Below are positions 51,921 to 62,627 of a stretch of DNA of 64,000 nucleotides, piece by piece (within the stretch, counting starts at the first letter, position 1; every line of letters begins with the position of its first letter). The stretch covers positions 16,073-80,072 of the forward strand of contig CAMCVW010000011.1 in assembly GCA_945881915.1 (NCBI GenBank), given 5' to 3'. The position numbers were made by a program, and so were the translations under genes. The stretch comes from Thermoflexus hugenholtzii JAD2 (GTDB lineage: Bacteria; Chloroflexota; Chloroflexia; Chloroflexales; Roseiflexaceae). Under the pieces are notes generated by a model, which was not told where the DNA came from, searched no databases, and saw nothing but the letters and a program-made list of their open reading frames with translations.

Positions 51921-52003
51921 TTTTTTGGGCACCAGTATGCGCCAAAATCCGTTGTCCCGTACGTTACAATTATCACAATGTGTACGCAATCAAAGGACGC
52001 TCC

Positions 52004-53308
52004 ATGCGAATCCCGACCCTTGTCCGACTGAGTGCCATCCACGTATCCGTCGCGTTGACGTTGTTGCCTATCAACAGCACCCTCAACCGCATCATGATTA
52101 CCGAACTGGGTATTTCTGCTACCCTGGTCGCATTACTCGTATCGGTGCCGTATCTGCTTTCGCCGATGCAACTCTGGATCGGCTCACTCGGCGAACAGCG
52201 CCCGATTTGGGGATACCATCGCAGCCCCTACATCATCATCGGCCTCGTGCTCTGCGCCTTCGGAGCAGCAAGTTCACCCACCGCTGCGTTCGCCATATAT
52301 GACGGACTGTGGTGGGGCATACCGTTTGGGTTTGTCGCGTTTGGAGCGTGGGGCTTTGGGTTCAACTTTGCGACGGTCTCGTATTTGGCACTGGCAACGG
52401 AATTATCGAGCCCGACGGAGCGCTCCAAAACCGTTGGCGTGATGTGGTTTGTGCTAATTCTGAGCATGATTATTGGCGGTATCAGTTTTTCTCGTGCCAT
52501 CGAGCCCTATACACACGAACGCCTCATCACTGCCTTTATCGAGATGGCCGGTTTGGCACTGGGTATCGGTCTGCTCGGCGTCATCGGGCTCGAGCAACGC
52601 GGGCCTGCAGCAGTACCCGCCGAACAACGACCCAGCATGCAGGTCGTTTTGCGCACGGTATGGGGCAATCCGCAGGCCAAACGGTTCTTCGTCTATCTCA
52701 TTTTGTTGTTGGTCGGTTTGTTGGGTCAGGATGTGCTGCTCGAGCCATACGCCGGCGACATCTTCGGTGTTCCACCGGCAGTCACCACCCGCTATACCTC
52801 GATTTGGGGAACGACGTTGTTGGTGGGGCTCTTGATTACCAGCCCACTCACCAAACGCTACGGCATGAAGCGCATCGCAGGCAGTGGGGCGGTCATCGCA
52901 GCACTCGGGTTGGGGTTAATCGTCGCAGCCGGAGCGGTTCATGAGGTAGGGTTGTTGGTCCCAGGTTTGGTGGTGTTTGGGTTTGGATCGGGTATCTCAA
53001 CCGCTGCCAATCTGGCATTGATGCTCGATATGACCGTCGCCGGCCAAGTGGGCGTTTTCATTGGCGCGTGGGGTGTGGCCGACGCTCTGGCACGCTTCGG
53101 CGGTACGATGCTCAGTGGCATTCTGCGCGATGTCATCGGCTATGCTATGGGCAGCGTCTACGCAGGGTACGCCGTGGTATTTGGCATCGAGATCGCGTTG
53201 TTTGGTGTGTCGCTGCTCCTGCTGAAAAACATCGAAGTCAGTGCCTTTACACGCCATGCCACCACGCGTGACGTCATTGCTGCAGCAGGAGAGAGAACGA
53301 GTAGTTCG

Positions 53309-53311
<3 letters not shown>
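52004..53311 (+). CDS. BCD family (PucC/LhaA-like) MFS transporter
   Basis: A 435-residue protein with about 12 membrane helices. The N-terminal PYLLSPMQLWIGSLGEQRPI with the following GYHRSPYIIIG is the hallmark of the PucC/bacteriochlorophyll-delivery subfamily of the major facilitator superfamily. GQDVLLEPYAGDIFGV is a second one. In phototrophs these proteins help assemble light-harvesting complexes or deliver bacteriochlorophyll. The ATG at 52004 has AAAGGA 7 bases upstream; an in-frame codon at 51980 has none. No pigment-synthesis gene is in the window, so the role rests on family membership. The stop codon is the first part of a heptamer array. Confidence 0.88.
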
Positions 53312-54937
<1,626 letters not shown>

Positions 54938-55087
54938 ATCAACGGACTGCAAGGAATTCCGAGCATGCAGCCACTAAATCAATGTTATGCCGCCAAAAAG
55001 GGTCAAGTCGGCTACAGTGACAATGCGCATCTCAATATCCTAGGAGCGCAACTACTCACGAAAGAAATCACGAAACGCTACCCGTAG
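54938..55087 (+). pseudogene. C-terminal remnant of an SGNH/GDSL hydrolase
   Basis: An open stretch of 49 codons with no good start ends in GYSDNAHLNILGAQLLTKEI and a stop. DxxHLN followed by a GAQLL helix is block V, the catalytic Asp-His motif, at the C-terminus of SGNH/GDSL esterases and acetyltransferases. The rest of the gene is missing and the stretch upstream is AT-rich, so this seems to be the tail of a deleted gene. Confidence 0.5.
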
Positions 55088-55103
55088 CATAGTGGACGTG
55101 TCA

Positions 55104-55112
55104 TGCTACAAT
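55104..55112 (+). promoter_or_regulatory. Extended -10 promoter of the Rrf2 gene
   Basis: TG-C-TACAAT lies 37 bases before the ATG at 55150. Confidence 0.5.
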
Positions 55113-55149
55113 ACATGAGTAAGTTAGTTGTCTATGTAGGGTTGCCGTT

Positions 55150-55578
55150 ATGATGCGCATGTCGAGCCAAGTCGAATATGGAATCCGGGCGATGATCGAT
55201 ATAACGGTCAATGGTGCAGACGGTCCCGTACAGGCCCGGGACATCCACCGGCGCCAACAAATCGACGAACACTTCATCAGTCAAATCATGCTCATGTTGC
55301 GTCGTGGCGGCTTGATCGAAAGTTTGCGTGGGCGCCAAGGCGGGCATCGGTTAGCACGTCCTGCGAGTCAGATTACTCTGCTCGAAATCGTCGAAGCGCT
55401 CGAAGGCAGCGATGATGCTCGTGATAAAGGTGGTAATCGGCACATCGCTGATTCGGTCGTCGCTCGTGAGCTGTGGGCCGAGGCACGCCAATGCGCGAGT
55501 GCGGTCCTGGGCCAAACCACGCTGGCAATGCTCACCGAGCGTCGTAACACGCTGGTTGCCTCGTCGTACATGATCTAA
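55150..55578 (+). CDS. Rrf2 family transcriptional regulator
   Basis: A 142-residue winged-helix regulator. SSQVEYGIRAMIDI is the first helix, ARDIHRRQQIDEHFISQIM the recognition part, and GGLIESLRGRQGGHRLAR the wing with the family's RGxxGGxxLA pattern. The Cys triad that binds an Fe-S cluster in IscR and NsrR is missing; only one Cys (near 117) is left, so it is probably not an Fe-S sensor but a CymR-like type. The start is 55150, or 55159 two codons later in the ATG-rich region. It is monocistronic, with its own promoter and terminator. Target genes are unknown. Confidence 0.88.
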   Translation: MMRMSSQVEYGIRAMIDITVNGADGPVQARDIHRRQQIDEHFISQIMLMLRRGGLIESLRGRQGGHRLARPASQITLLEIVEALEGSDDARDKGGNRHIADSVVARELWAEARQCASAVLGQTTLAMLTERRNTLVASSYMI

Positions 55579-55631
55579 AAAACCGCAGGTCACGCCATGC
55601 GTGTCCTGCGTATATCCGATTTGAGCGCAAG

Positions 55632-55661
55632 ACACCCTCGTCGGCAGACGGGGGTGTTTTT
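55632..55661 (+). terminator. Terminator of the Rrf2 gene
   Basis: An 11-bp stem with one T-G wobble, a 4-base loop and TTTTT. It lies right at the end of the converging DUF2085 gene. Confidence 0.9.
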
Positions 55662-55662
55662 G

Positions 55663-56472
55663 TCATGTAAAAAAGCCGTTGAGTTCGAATCCAAAGCGTA
55701 GCCATGACATCAATCCGAGTTCTGCAATGGTAATCACGGTCGCTACCAACACCGGCGCAGCCAACTCGCGGATGTGTGCCACACGCTGGTCATAGCCGAA
55801 TGCCACTGCCACCGCAAAGCTATTCGAGATGAGCAAAATACCGACAATCCCCACCCACGAGACAACGGCAATCGGCCAGAACGACCACGCTGGGCCGATG
55901 ACGACCAGCATGCTGAAGCAGAACGCCAAGCCCCACAGGACAATTAAATCAATCGCGTTGGCCATGACGGGTGACGGCGTACCATTGCGGCGCAGGACGC
56001 GGTTGAACAACGGCACAAAGAACGGTGCAATTGCGATACCTGCCATTGCACCGGTGAGGGTACGCAGCTGATTTCGCGGCGGGTAGAGCGATGCATAACT
56101 GAGGTCAACGAACAGCGAATTCAGTCCATCCACGGCGACGATGACGACTGGAATGAGCAAGGTAATCGTCATCCACAGCGGTGGGAAATGCGTCGTCCGA
56201 ATGCGGCCGAGGGCCCACATCGCCAACAGACTAATCGTCATGGCTCCATAGATGCCTGTGTTGCGGGCGCAGAGCGGGAGTTGCATGCCGCCAATCGTGG
56301 TGTTGTGCATTTGGGCACACACGCCATGGACGGTGGCATACATGTTCCACGATACCGATCCACCCGGCCAACTCGGTATGGGCACCGATGGGAATAAAAA
56401 CACCCCAGCCAAGAGCATCACATAGACCCCGATGGCGACATATTGGAGCGCTGGGCGTGGCGGGAAGTTCAT
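55663..56472 (-). CDS. DUF2085 membrane protein
   Basis: A 269-residue membrane protein with about seven helices. The DUF2085 core is visible: a Cys-containing loop VHGVCAQMHNTT and then LPLCARNTGIYGAM, where family members have PLCARCTGIY. The second Cys of that block is Asn here. The family is widespread and uncharacterised; the conserved Cys/His suggest metal or redox chemistry at the membrane. It is coupled by an ATGA overlap to the TlpA-like lipoprotein upstream, so the two may act together in thiol redox. Confidence 0.83.
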   Translation of the reverse strand: MNFPPRPALQYVAIGVYVMLLAGVFLFPSVPIPSWPGGSVSWNMYATVHGVCAQMHNTTIGGMQLPLCARNTGIYGAMTISLLAMWALGRIRTTHFPPLWMTITLLIPVVIVAVDGLNSLFVDLSYASLYPPRNQLRTLTGAMAGIAIAPFFVPLFNRVLRRNGTPSPVMANAIDLIVLWGLAFCFSMLVVIGPAWSFWPIAVVSWVGIVGILLISNSFAVAVAFGYDQRVAHIRELAAPVLVATVITIAELGLMSWLRFGFELNGFFT

Positions 56473-57008
56473 GGCAGACGCTCCAATTGTAGTGCGAGGG
56501 CGTCCTCGGTCAAAACCCCGATCGATACCGCTGCGATAGTGCCGTTACGGTCGATAAACACACTGGTGGGTAGATTGCGCGCACTATAGGCGATACTGAC
56601 GTCGCCGTCGGGGTCGCTGATGAGCGGGAACGAAACATTGAGCTCTTGGGCAAAGGGCGTTATGATGGCGATGTCTTGGCCTTTGTTGATGCCCAAAACC
56701 ACCACATCATCGCGATCGTTGTATGCGTCGAGTGCCGGCATCTCGGCACGGCACGGTTCACACCAGGTTGCCCAAAAATTGACGACGACGCGTTTGCCAC
56801 GATAGTCGGCCAAGTGCCCAATAGTGCCGTCAGCGTTGGTCCATTGGAATAATGGTGCGGGTTGGCCCACCGCCAGTGGCGTGACGTCGCTCGACTCGAG
56901 CATCGCATCGACATGGATATTGGCCGGGAGGCCGGGCGGGACAGTCGCTGCGGGTTGTATGCCACAGGCAGCCAGACAAAAGCACACACTGAGGAGGATT
57001 GGACGCAT
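56469..57008 (-). CDS. TlpA-like thiol-disulfide oxidoreductase lipoprotein
   Basis: A 179-residue thioredoxin-fold protein. The N-terminus MRPILLSVCFCLAAC ends in a lipobox, with Cys15 the lipidated residue, so it is anchored outside the cytoplasmic membrane. The redox motif is WCEPC (82-86), with VVVNFWAT before it and the cis-Pro loop LPTSVFID near residue 147. TlpA/ResA/CcmG-like proteins reduce disulfides, often in cytochrome c maturation. It is the first of two coupled genes, with DUF2085 next. Confidence 0.93.
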   Translation of the reverse strand: MRPILLSVCFCLAACGIQPAATVPPGLPANIHVDAMLESSDVTPLAVGQPAPLFQWTNADGTIGHLADYRGKRVVVNFWATWCEPCRAEMPALDAYNDRDDVVVLGINKGQDIAIITPFAQELNVSFPLISDPDGDVSIAYSARNLPTSVFIDRNGTIAAVSIGVLTEDALALQLERLP

Positions 57009-57070
57009 ACCACACCCCGTTTTTGAACACAGCTACACCATAGCACAGCACTCTGAATAACGTATGAGAA

Positions 57071-57098
57071 ACACCACGAACCGCATGGTACGTGGTGT
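57071..57098 (-). terminator. Hairpin after tyrS
   Basis: ACACCACG/CGTGGTGT arms (8 bp) 24 bases past the tyrS stop, with TTTCTC after it on the minus strand. It likely ends the operon 62534 to 57122. Confidence 0.6.
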
Positions 57099-57121
57099 CG
57101 CTTTATCGCATCTGGACAGGA

Positions 57122-58297
57122 TTACTCGGTAATGATACGGGCGTAGTGGCGGCCTTTTTGGATGACAGCGATGGGTGCAACCAGTGCGTCATAGCCACTG
57201 ACTTTTTCGCCGTTGACTTTGACGCCACCACCGTCGACCAGCCGACGTGCTTCGCTTTTGGAGGTGGCTAAGCCGGCTGCGACGAGCACATCGAGGATGG
57301 GCATTGGTTGACTAATGGCATACTCGGGCATCTCGTCGGGGACTTCGCGACGTTGGAACTGGCGTTCGAACGATTCGCGGCCACGCATGGCAGCCTCGGC
57401 CGAGATGAACTGGGTGACGACTTCGCCGGCCAGTAGTTTTTTGATGTCCATCGGATTGCCCTGCCCAGAGCTCAGAATGTGGCGGAACTCGTGGATTTGG
57501 GTCATCGGGACATCGGTCAATACCTCGAAGTAGAGGGGCATGACATCGTCAGCCATCGACATGACTTTGCCGAACATGTCTTCGGGCGAGAGCATGATGT
57601 CGACCGTGTTGTCGAACGATTTACCCATTTTGCGACCATCGGTCCCAGGGATGAGGGGCAACAAAAAGACGTCTTGGGGCTGCAGTCCCATTTGGGATTG
57701 GAGCTCGCGACCGGCGAGGTTGTTGAACTTTTGATCGGTGCCGCCGAATTCGACGTCGGCTTTGATTGCCACCGAGTCATAGCCCTGCAGCATCGGGTAC
57801 ATCAGTTCGAGGATGGTGAGTGGCGCACCTGATTCGTAGCGTTTGCGGAATGTGTCGTGCGACAGCATATGTGCGAGGGTGAAGCGACCGGCCAGGTCGA
57901 GTGCGTTTTCGAGCTTGAAGGTACCGAACCACTCTGATTGCCAGCGGACTTCTGTTTTGTCGCGATCGATGACGCGGAAGAACTGCTCCATGTAGGTGAG
58001 CGCGTTTTCGCGGACTTTTTCGGCAGTCAAGCGTGGTCGGGTCACGTCGCGACCGCTGGGATCGCCAATCTGTGCAGTCCAGTCCCCGACGATGAGCACA
58101 ATGGTGTGGCCGAGTTCTTGGAACTTCTTGAGTTTGCGCAGACCTACGGCGTGACCGATGTGCATATCGGGGCGGCTCGGGTCGAAGCCTTGTTTGAGAC
58201 GGAGTTTTTTGCCGGCGTTGAGTTTGGCGCGCAGCTCGGATTCGACGATGATTTCGGCGACGCCACGCGTCAACAGCTCTTCGGGGATGATGGACAT
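57122..58297 (-). CDS. tyrS: Tyrosyl-tRNA synthetase
   Basis: A 391-residue class I synthetase that charges tRNA-Tyr. HIGH appears as HIGH at 46-49 (PDMHIGHAVG), KMSKS as KMGKS at 223-227, and a C-terminal S4 RNA-binding domain as SKSEARRLVDGGGVKVNGEKV. The KMGKS loop and sequence fit the TyrZ-like class. The ATG at 58297 has GAGGAG 5 bases upstream; a GTG two codons earlier has no such spacing. It follows the GNAT gene by 57 bases and is the last gene of a minus-strand operon. No T-box leader is seen. Confidence 0.96.
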   Translation of the reverse strand: MSIIPEELLTRGVAEIIVESELRAKLNAGKKLRLKQGFDPSRPDMHIGHAVGLRKLKKFQELGHTIVLIVGDWTAQIGDPSGRDVTRPRLTAEKVRENALTYMEQFFRVIDRDKTEVRWQSEWFGTFKLENALDLAGRFTLAHMLSHDTFRKRYESGAPLTILELMYPMLQGYDSVAIKADVEFGGTDQKFNNLAGRELQSQMGLQPQDVFLLPLIPGTDGRKMGKSFDNTVDIMLSPEDMFGKVMSMADDVMPLYFEVLTDVPMTQIHEFRHILSSGQGNPMDIKKLLAGEVVTQFISAEAAMRGRESFERQFQRREVPDEMPEYAISQPMPILDVLVAAGLATSKSEARRLVDGGGVKVNGEKVSGYDALVAPIAVIQKGRHYARIITE

Positions 58298-58354
58298 CTG
58301 CACTCCTCTATGGTGGGGGCATGTGGGACAAAGAATATATCTAGTATACCAAAG

Positions 58355-59233
58355 TCACACGTCCAGACCATGCCCCTGTGCGCGGATGACGTCGTATTGT
58401 TCACCGGTTGCGGTGAACCCAGCGCGGGTATACAGTGCCAACGCGGCGTAGTTGTTGCGTTGTGTGTTCAAGGTGACGCGCGTCGCACCATTGCCGAAGC
58501 CGTGTGAGAGCACGGCACTCAACAGTTGGCTGGCGATACGGCGCCCTTGGAAGGCGGGCAACACGGCGATACGGACGAGGTGGAATGTGCTGTGGTTGTC
58601 GTGCCAATTGGCAATTGCATAGGCAACCAGGGTATCGTCGACGACGGCGATGAGGCTCAATCCGTCACCGATGGTGAGATCACGGACGTCGTGTGCGGTT
58701 TTTTGCCATTCTGGTTCGAACGCTTGGGCATCGATACGTTGGATATCAGCGAACTCTGCCAGACCGAGTGGTGCGAGTACTGCTGGGGTTGCCTGACGGA
58801 GGGGGATGTGTTGGCGTGTCTCGAGCGCGATAATCGTATTGTGCGGCACAAAACCGACCGCGCGCAGAATATCGCTCATCCAACTATCGTAGTGATCACT
58901 GCTGTAGAACAATGCAGCGCACGGGGCATGGTAGATGAGTGTCGACGCCAGTAAACCGATTAACTCGGCATGATAGGCAATCGAAATGCCATCGAGCGCG
59001 CACGCGCGCACCCACCCGGTCTGATGCGCTGCAGGCGTGGCCAACAGAATTGCCACGGTGCGGTCGCCGTGCCGGGCGACGCTGATGTAGTATTGGTCGA
59101 CGGGCAAACTCAAAGTACTCAGACCAAACTGAATGAGTCGGAAGCGTGAACGCCGCACGAACTCGATGAGTTGCGCGTGCTCTGCCACCGAGGCATAGTG
59201 GATGGTCAATTGGTCGAGGCGTGGACTAAACAT
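58355..59233 (-). CDS. GNAT family N-acetyltransferase, two-domain
   Basis: A 292-residue protein. The C-terminal half is a GNAT domain with VRIAVLPAFQGRRIASQLLS (about 220-240) as the acetyl-CoA loop and NYAALALYTRAGF as motif B. The N-terminal half is a degenerate second GNAT-like domain. Substrate unknown. The ATG at 59233 is preferred to a TTG one codon upstream; the ribosome site is weak and it is only 10 bases after the MFS gene, so coupling is likely. Confidence 0.82.
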   Translation of the reverse strand: MFSPRLDQLTIHYASVAEHAQLIEFVRRSRFRLIQFGLSTLSLPVDQYYISVARHGDRTVAILLATPAAHQTGWVRACALDGISIAYHAELIGLLASTLIYHAPCAALFYSSDHYDSWMSDILRAVGFVPHNTIIALETRQHIPLRQATPAVLAPLGLAEFADIQRIDAQAFEPEWQKTAHDVRDLTIGDGLSLIAVVDDTLVAYAIANWHDNHSTFHLVRIAVLPAFQGRRIASQLLSAVLSHGFGNGATRVTLNTQRNNYAALALYTRAGFTATGEQYDVIRAQGHGLDV

Positions 59234-59243
59234 CAACGGAATC

Positions 59244-60461
59244 TCACGCTATTGCACGGCGCAACAGATGATTGGCGCGGAAGAACATGAACAACAGCAA
59301 CGTCGTGATGGTACCAACTCCGGCGAACACGAGCCACGGTGCAGCGGGTTGGTTGATCGCCTGCCCCCAGCCGTAGAGCGTCCCCCCACTAAAGCTGCCC
59401 ATGCCACCACCGATGGCAATCGCCAGCCCGGCCACCCCAAAATACGAACCTAATGCGGAGTTATCTGCCAAATTGGCGGCGATTGTCTGTTGACTGGGTG
59501 CTGCAAACAAGCCACCGAGAGAATAGACCGCCACACAGCCGAGCAAGACGTAGATGTTACTGGCGACACCAATCAGCCCCAGACTGGTGGTGAGGAGCCC
59601 TACCCCCAACAGGAGGGTGACTGCGGGTGCGAAGCGTTTGTCAGCAAAGCGCATCAGCGGGTATTGCAACGCGATGCTCAAGACGGCGTTGACACTGTAG
59701 ACCCAACTGACCGCACTGTCGGTACCGGCTAATGCGACCGCGCGCAGCGGAATTGCCAGCGTAATCTGCGTCCACAGAAACCAGTAGCCCAAGAGCAGCG
59801 TATTGTAGATCATGAAGCGACGGTCGTGCAGTGCCAAGCGGATGCCGTAGGTCAGATTGGCCTGTGTCGTAGCCACCGCTACATCCGGCAGCATACGGAA
59901 CGTCACTACCCAGGCAATGAGGTAGCACGAACCGGCTGCGATTGCCACAATGCCAAAATCATAGATCAACAGTGCGGTCCCGATGAGTGGCCCGACGGCC
60001 ATGCCGAGATTGCGCACGATGCCCAAAATCGAAAAATAGCGCGCCCGATCATCGACCGTTGTCAATGCAGCAATTGTGGCCGAGCTCGGCGAGTCAAACA
60101 TCGCACCACCAAGGGCTGCGAAAATTGCGCTCCCCAGCAACAACGGGAATGAATCCGACCAGGCCATCGCGGCAAAACCGAGGAAGCGGACAATCAGCCC
60201 GCAGAGGATCAATAGCCGCGCACCGAAACGGTCGGCCAACATGCCACCAACCACCGAGAACCCTTGTTGGAAGAGTTGACGCACCCCCAAGATAATCCCG
60301 ATGCTGGCGGTCGTCCATCCCAATGCTTCGATATAGTGGATCGAGATGAGTGGCACCACCATAAAAAAGCCACCCCACATCATGAACGAATTGACAATCA
60401 TGACAATCATGCCATGGCGTCGTTGGGTTGCGGTCAATTCATTCGGCTGCTTCATTGCCAT
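59244..60461 (-). CDS. MFS transporter (MdtH-like drug efflux)
   Basis: A 405-residue protein with 12 predicted helices. MLADRFGARLLILCGLI is the A-motif loop between helices 2 and 3 (G-x3-D-R-x-G-R/A-R pattern), which marks the major facilitator superfamily. The N-terminal FMMWGGFFMVVPLISIHYIEALG and the C-terminal GSFSGGTLYGWGQ resemble the MdtH multidrug exporters. AAAGGAG precedes the ATG by 7 bases. Its start overlaps the end of the methyltransferase gene by 23 bases. The substrate is unknown. Confidence 0.87.
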   Translation of the reverse strand: MAMKQPNELTATQRRHGMIVMIVNSFMMWGGFFMVVPLISIHYIEALGWTTASIGIILGVRQLFQQGFSVVGGMLADRFGARLLILCGLIVRFLGFAAMAWSDSFPLLLGSAIFAALGGAMFDSPSSATIAALTTVDDRARYFSILGIVRNLGMAVGPLIGTALLIYDFGIVAIAAGSCYLIAWVVTFRMLPDVAVATTQANLTYGIRLALHDRRFMIYNTLLLGYWFLWTQITLAIPLRAVALAGTDSAVSWVYSVNAVLSIALQYPLMRFADKRFAPAVTLLLGVGLLTTSLGLIGVASNIYVLLGCVAVYSLGGLFAAPSQQTIAANLADNSALGSYFGVAGLAIAIGGGMGSFSGGTLYGWGQAINQPAAPWLVFAGVGTITTLLLFMFFRANHLLRRAIA

Positions 60462-61644
60462 GGAGGGACTCCTTTGGGTGGATGGGTCCGTGACACACGA
60501 TGGCCGTGTGTGCGCCGGCGACGCGCGTCAATACTACCACTAATGGCGCACCGTGTGGTTGTGACAATCTTTTGGCGAGTGCATCGGTATCGATTGGCGA
60601 ACCGCGTTTTTTGACCGTAATCGCACCACCACCGTGCGCCTTGAGGACGGTTTTGAGCTGGCGTTCACTGAATGGTAATACGGCGAGCACTTGCCAATAT
60701 CGGGCAAATGGCGTATCGATAGCCACATCGTGCGTCAGATAGGCAATGTGCGTATCGAGCATCGTCGCACCGATGTGCGCTGCCAAATGCTGTACCAGTC
60801 CGGCTCGGATGACGGCCGCATCGGGTTCGATGAGGTACGCTGCCGGTTGCGTGCAGGCGCTGACCGCGGGGGTTTGGGTGTCGTCGAGGATGTGGGTTCC
60901 GGTTGCATCGAGGACCGTCGCCCGCTGCCGCCAAGAGTGGTCGGCGTCGAGCCAGATGACCGTCTCGCGCAGGTCGCCGTCCAGTGAGACGCATTCGATG
61001 GCATATGGGTGAGCAAATGGCAGGCTGCTATAGTCGATGCCCGGTGCGCATTTGATGGCAATCCGGCGGCCAGGCCGGCGCCAAGCATTGGCGCTGGTCA
61101 GTGGCGGGAGATACGCAGTGTGATCATAGATGCGGCCGCTCGAGGCGCGCCGGCCTGGATCAAAAAATACGGCATCGACGCTGGCAGGGAGCTCCCACGT
61201 CTGAGCATCGGCGCATTCGAACGCCACGTGTTCGCGCAATCCACGCACCTGCAGATTGGCCTGAGCCAGCGCGATGCGCCCATCATCGAGGTCGATTGCA
61301 TGGCAGGGTGCGATGGTGGCTAATCCGAGGAGATCACCGCCGCAGCCACAGCAGATGTCGGCAATGTGCGTCGCGCCACTGAATTGTGCTGCACGATGAT
61401 CAACTACCCGCTGGTGACTGGCTTGCTCCAATGCTGTTTTGGTAAAAAAAAGCTGGGCACCGTCAGGAAACTTGCGCACCGCGTGCGCCCGCACCCAGGC
61501 GAGTTCATACACTGCTGCGGCACGCTCGGCTGTGGTGATGCGGCGCAACAGTGACATGCTGTGGAGGTGCTGGGTAGGATCGACACGGGCACACAGCTGC
61601 TGTGCCTCTGCGCACGGAAGCCACTCCACCACGGCACGGTTCAT
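60439..61644 (-). CDS. SAM-dependent methyltransferase with THUMP-like C-terminal domain
   Basis: A 401-residue protein. The N-terminal region is helical. A Rossmann methyltransferase carries IADICCGCGGDLLGLA as motif I and DAVFFDPGRRASSGR as motif IV. The C-terminal domain (about 310-390, with AVLPFSERQLKTVLKAHGGG and VKKRGSPIDTDALAKRL) is the THUMP-like module found in several RNA-modification proteins. An RNA target is likely but unproven. It starts in an ATGA overlap with the EamA transporter and overlaps the MFS gene by 23 bases. Confidence 0.85.
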   Translation of the reverse strand: MNRAVVEWLPCAEAQQLCARVDPTQHLHSMSLLRRITTAERAAAVYELAWVRAHAVRKFPDGAQLFFTKTALEQASHQRVVDHRAAQFSGATHIADICCGCGGDLLGLATIAPCHAIDLDDGRIALAQANLQVRGLREHVAFECADAQTWELPASVDAVFFDPGRRASSGRIYDHTAYLPPLTSANAWRRPGRRIAIKCAPGIDYSSLPFAHPYAIECVSLDGDLRETVIWLDADHSWRQRATVLDATGTHILDDTQTPAVSACTQPAAYLIEPDAAVIRAGLVQHLAAHIGATMLDTHIAYLTHDVAIDTPFARYWQVLAVLPFSERQLKTVLKAHGGGAITVKKRGSPIDTDALAKRLSQPHGAPLVVVLTRVAGAHTAIVCHGPIHPKESLHGNEAAE

Positions 61645-62534
61645 GTGCGTCGTGCCGCTGGCAACAAGACCCGCCAGGTGCCGCCCGCAATCAGGATGCC
61701 TGCAATGATGATGGCCAGCCCAGCGAGAGCATTTGGCGCGATCGGTTCACTCAGGATGGCGGCTCCATAGACGACGCCGAATGGTGCCACGAGATAGGAC
61801 ACCATCGATACCTTGGTCGCGCCGACTGCGTCCATCAAGCGGTAATAGATGATGTAGGCAATTGCGGTACAGAACACCGCCAGAATCGCCAACGCAATCA
61901 GCGAAGATGCAGCCGGCATGACGGTTGGAATGCCATTCCAAATCAATGCAATCGGGATGAGCAGGGTCGTGCTGGCAATCATCTGCCCGGTCGACGGAAT
62001 AATCGGGGGCATTCCGCTGAATGCGCGCCGGCCGTAGAGTGCCGATAAGGCATAGCAGACTGCTGCACCGAGTACACACAATTCACCCCAGATATTGCCG
62101 CTCTGCGCGCCGTCAAGCCCAATCGCAATCATCACGCCGACAAAACCAGTGACCAGACCGATGCCCCGTTCCGCATTGATACGCTCGTCATTGCGTGTTA
62201 TCAGATTGATGATGGCGGCAAATAATGGCGTGGTCGCGCCCAAGATAGCCGTGGTGCTACTGGGAATGAGGCGTTGTCCCCAACCAATGAGCAGGAATGG
62301 GACGACCAAGCCGAGCATTCCCACAAAATAAAAATCCTGCCAGATTTTTTTGCCGCCTGGCAGGGTAATCCCTGACACGCGCATAACGGCATACAAAATT
62401 ACTGCTGTGATGGCGATGCGCACGGCAACGAGGGTCGCGGGTTCGATGTCTGCTACGGCGATTTTGATGAGCATGAATGCAGCGCCCCAAATGGCACCCA
62501 AGAGGACGAGCATTCCGGTTTGGCGCGCAGTCAT
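61641..62534 (-). CDS. EamA/DMT family transporter
   Basis: A 297-residue protein with ten helices arranged as two EamA repeats (about 1-140 and 150-290). The first opens with LLGAIWGAAFMLIKIAV and contains PLFAAIINLI; the second contains ALSALYGRRAFSG and ILSEPIAPNALAG. Drug/metabolite exporters of this type export amino acids, nucleosides or drugs. GAGG lies 5 bases before the ATG. It is the first gene of a minus-strand operon with the methyltransferase, MFS, GNAT and tyrS. Confidence 0.9.
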   Translation of the reverse strand: MTARQTGMLVLLGAIWGAAFMLIKIAVADIEPATLVAVRIAITAVILYAVMRVSGITLPGGKKIWQDFYFVGMLGLVVPFLLIGWGQRLIPSSTTAILGATTPLFAAIINLITRNDERINAERGIGLVTGFVGVMIAIGLDGAQSGNIWGELCVLGAAVCYALSALYGRRAFSGMPPIIPSTGQMIASTTLLIPIALIWNGIPTVMPAASSLIALAILAVFCTAIAYIIYYRLMDAVGATKVSMVSYLVAPFGVVYGAAILSEPIAPNALAGLAIIIAGILIAGGTWRVLLPAARRT

Positions 62535-62627
62535 AGAAGCCTCAGTAGAAAGAACGCTCTATAATAGCACGTCCTACTCTGTGATTAATGACTTCTAATT
62601 GGCACGTTGTGTGCGAGAGAATCTGCA

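Noticed and set aside
57010..58354. T-box leader for tyrS
   Set aside because: The gap before tyrS is only 57 bases, and tyrS lies inside an operon, so there is no room for a T-box.
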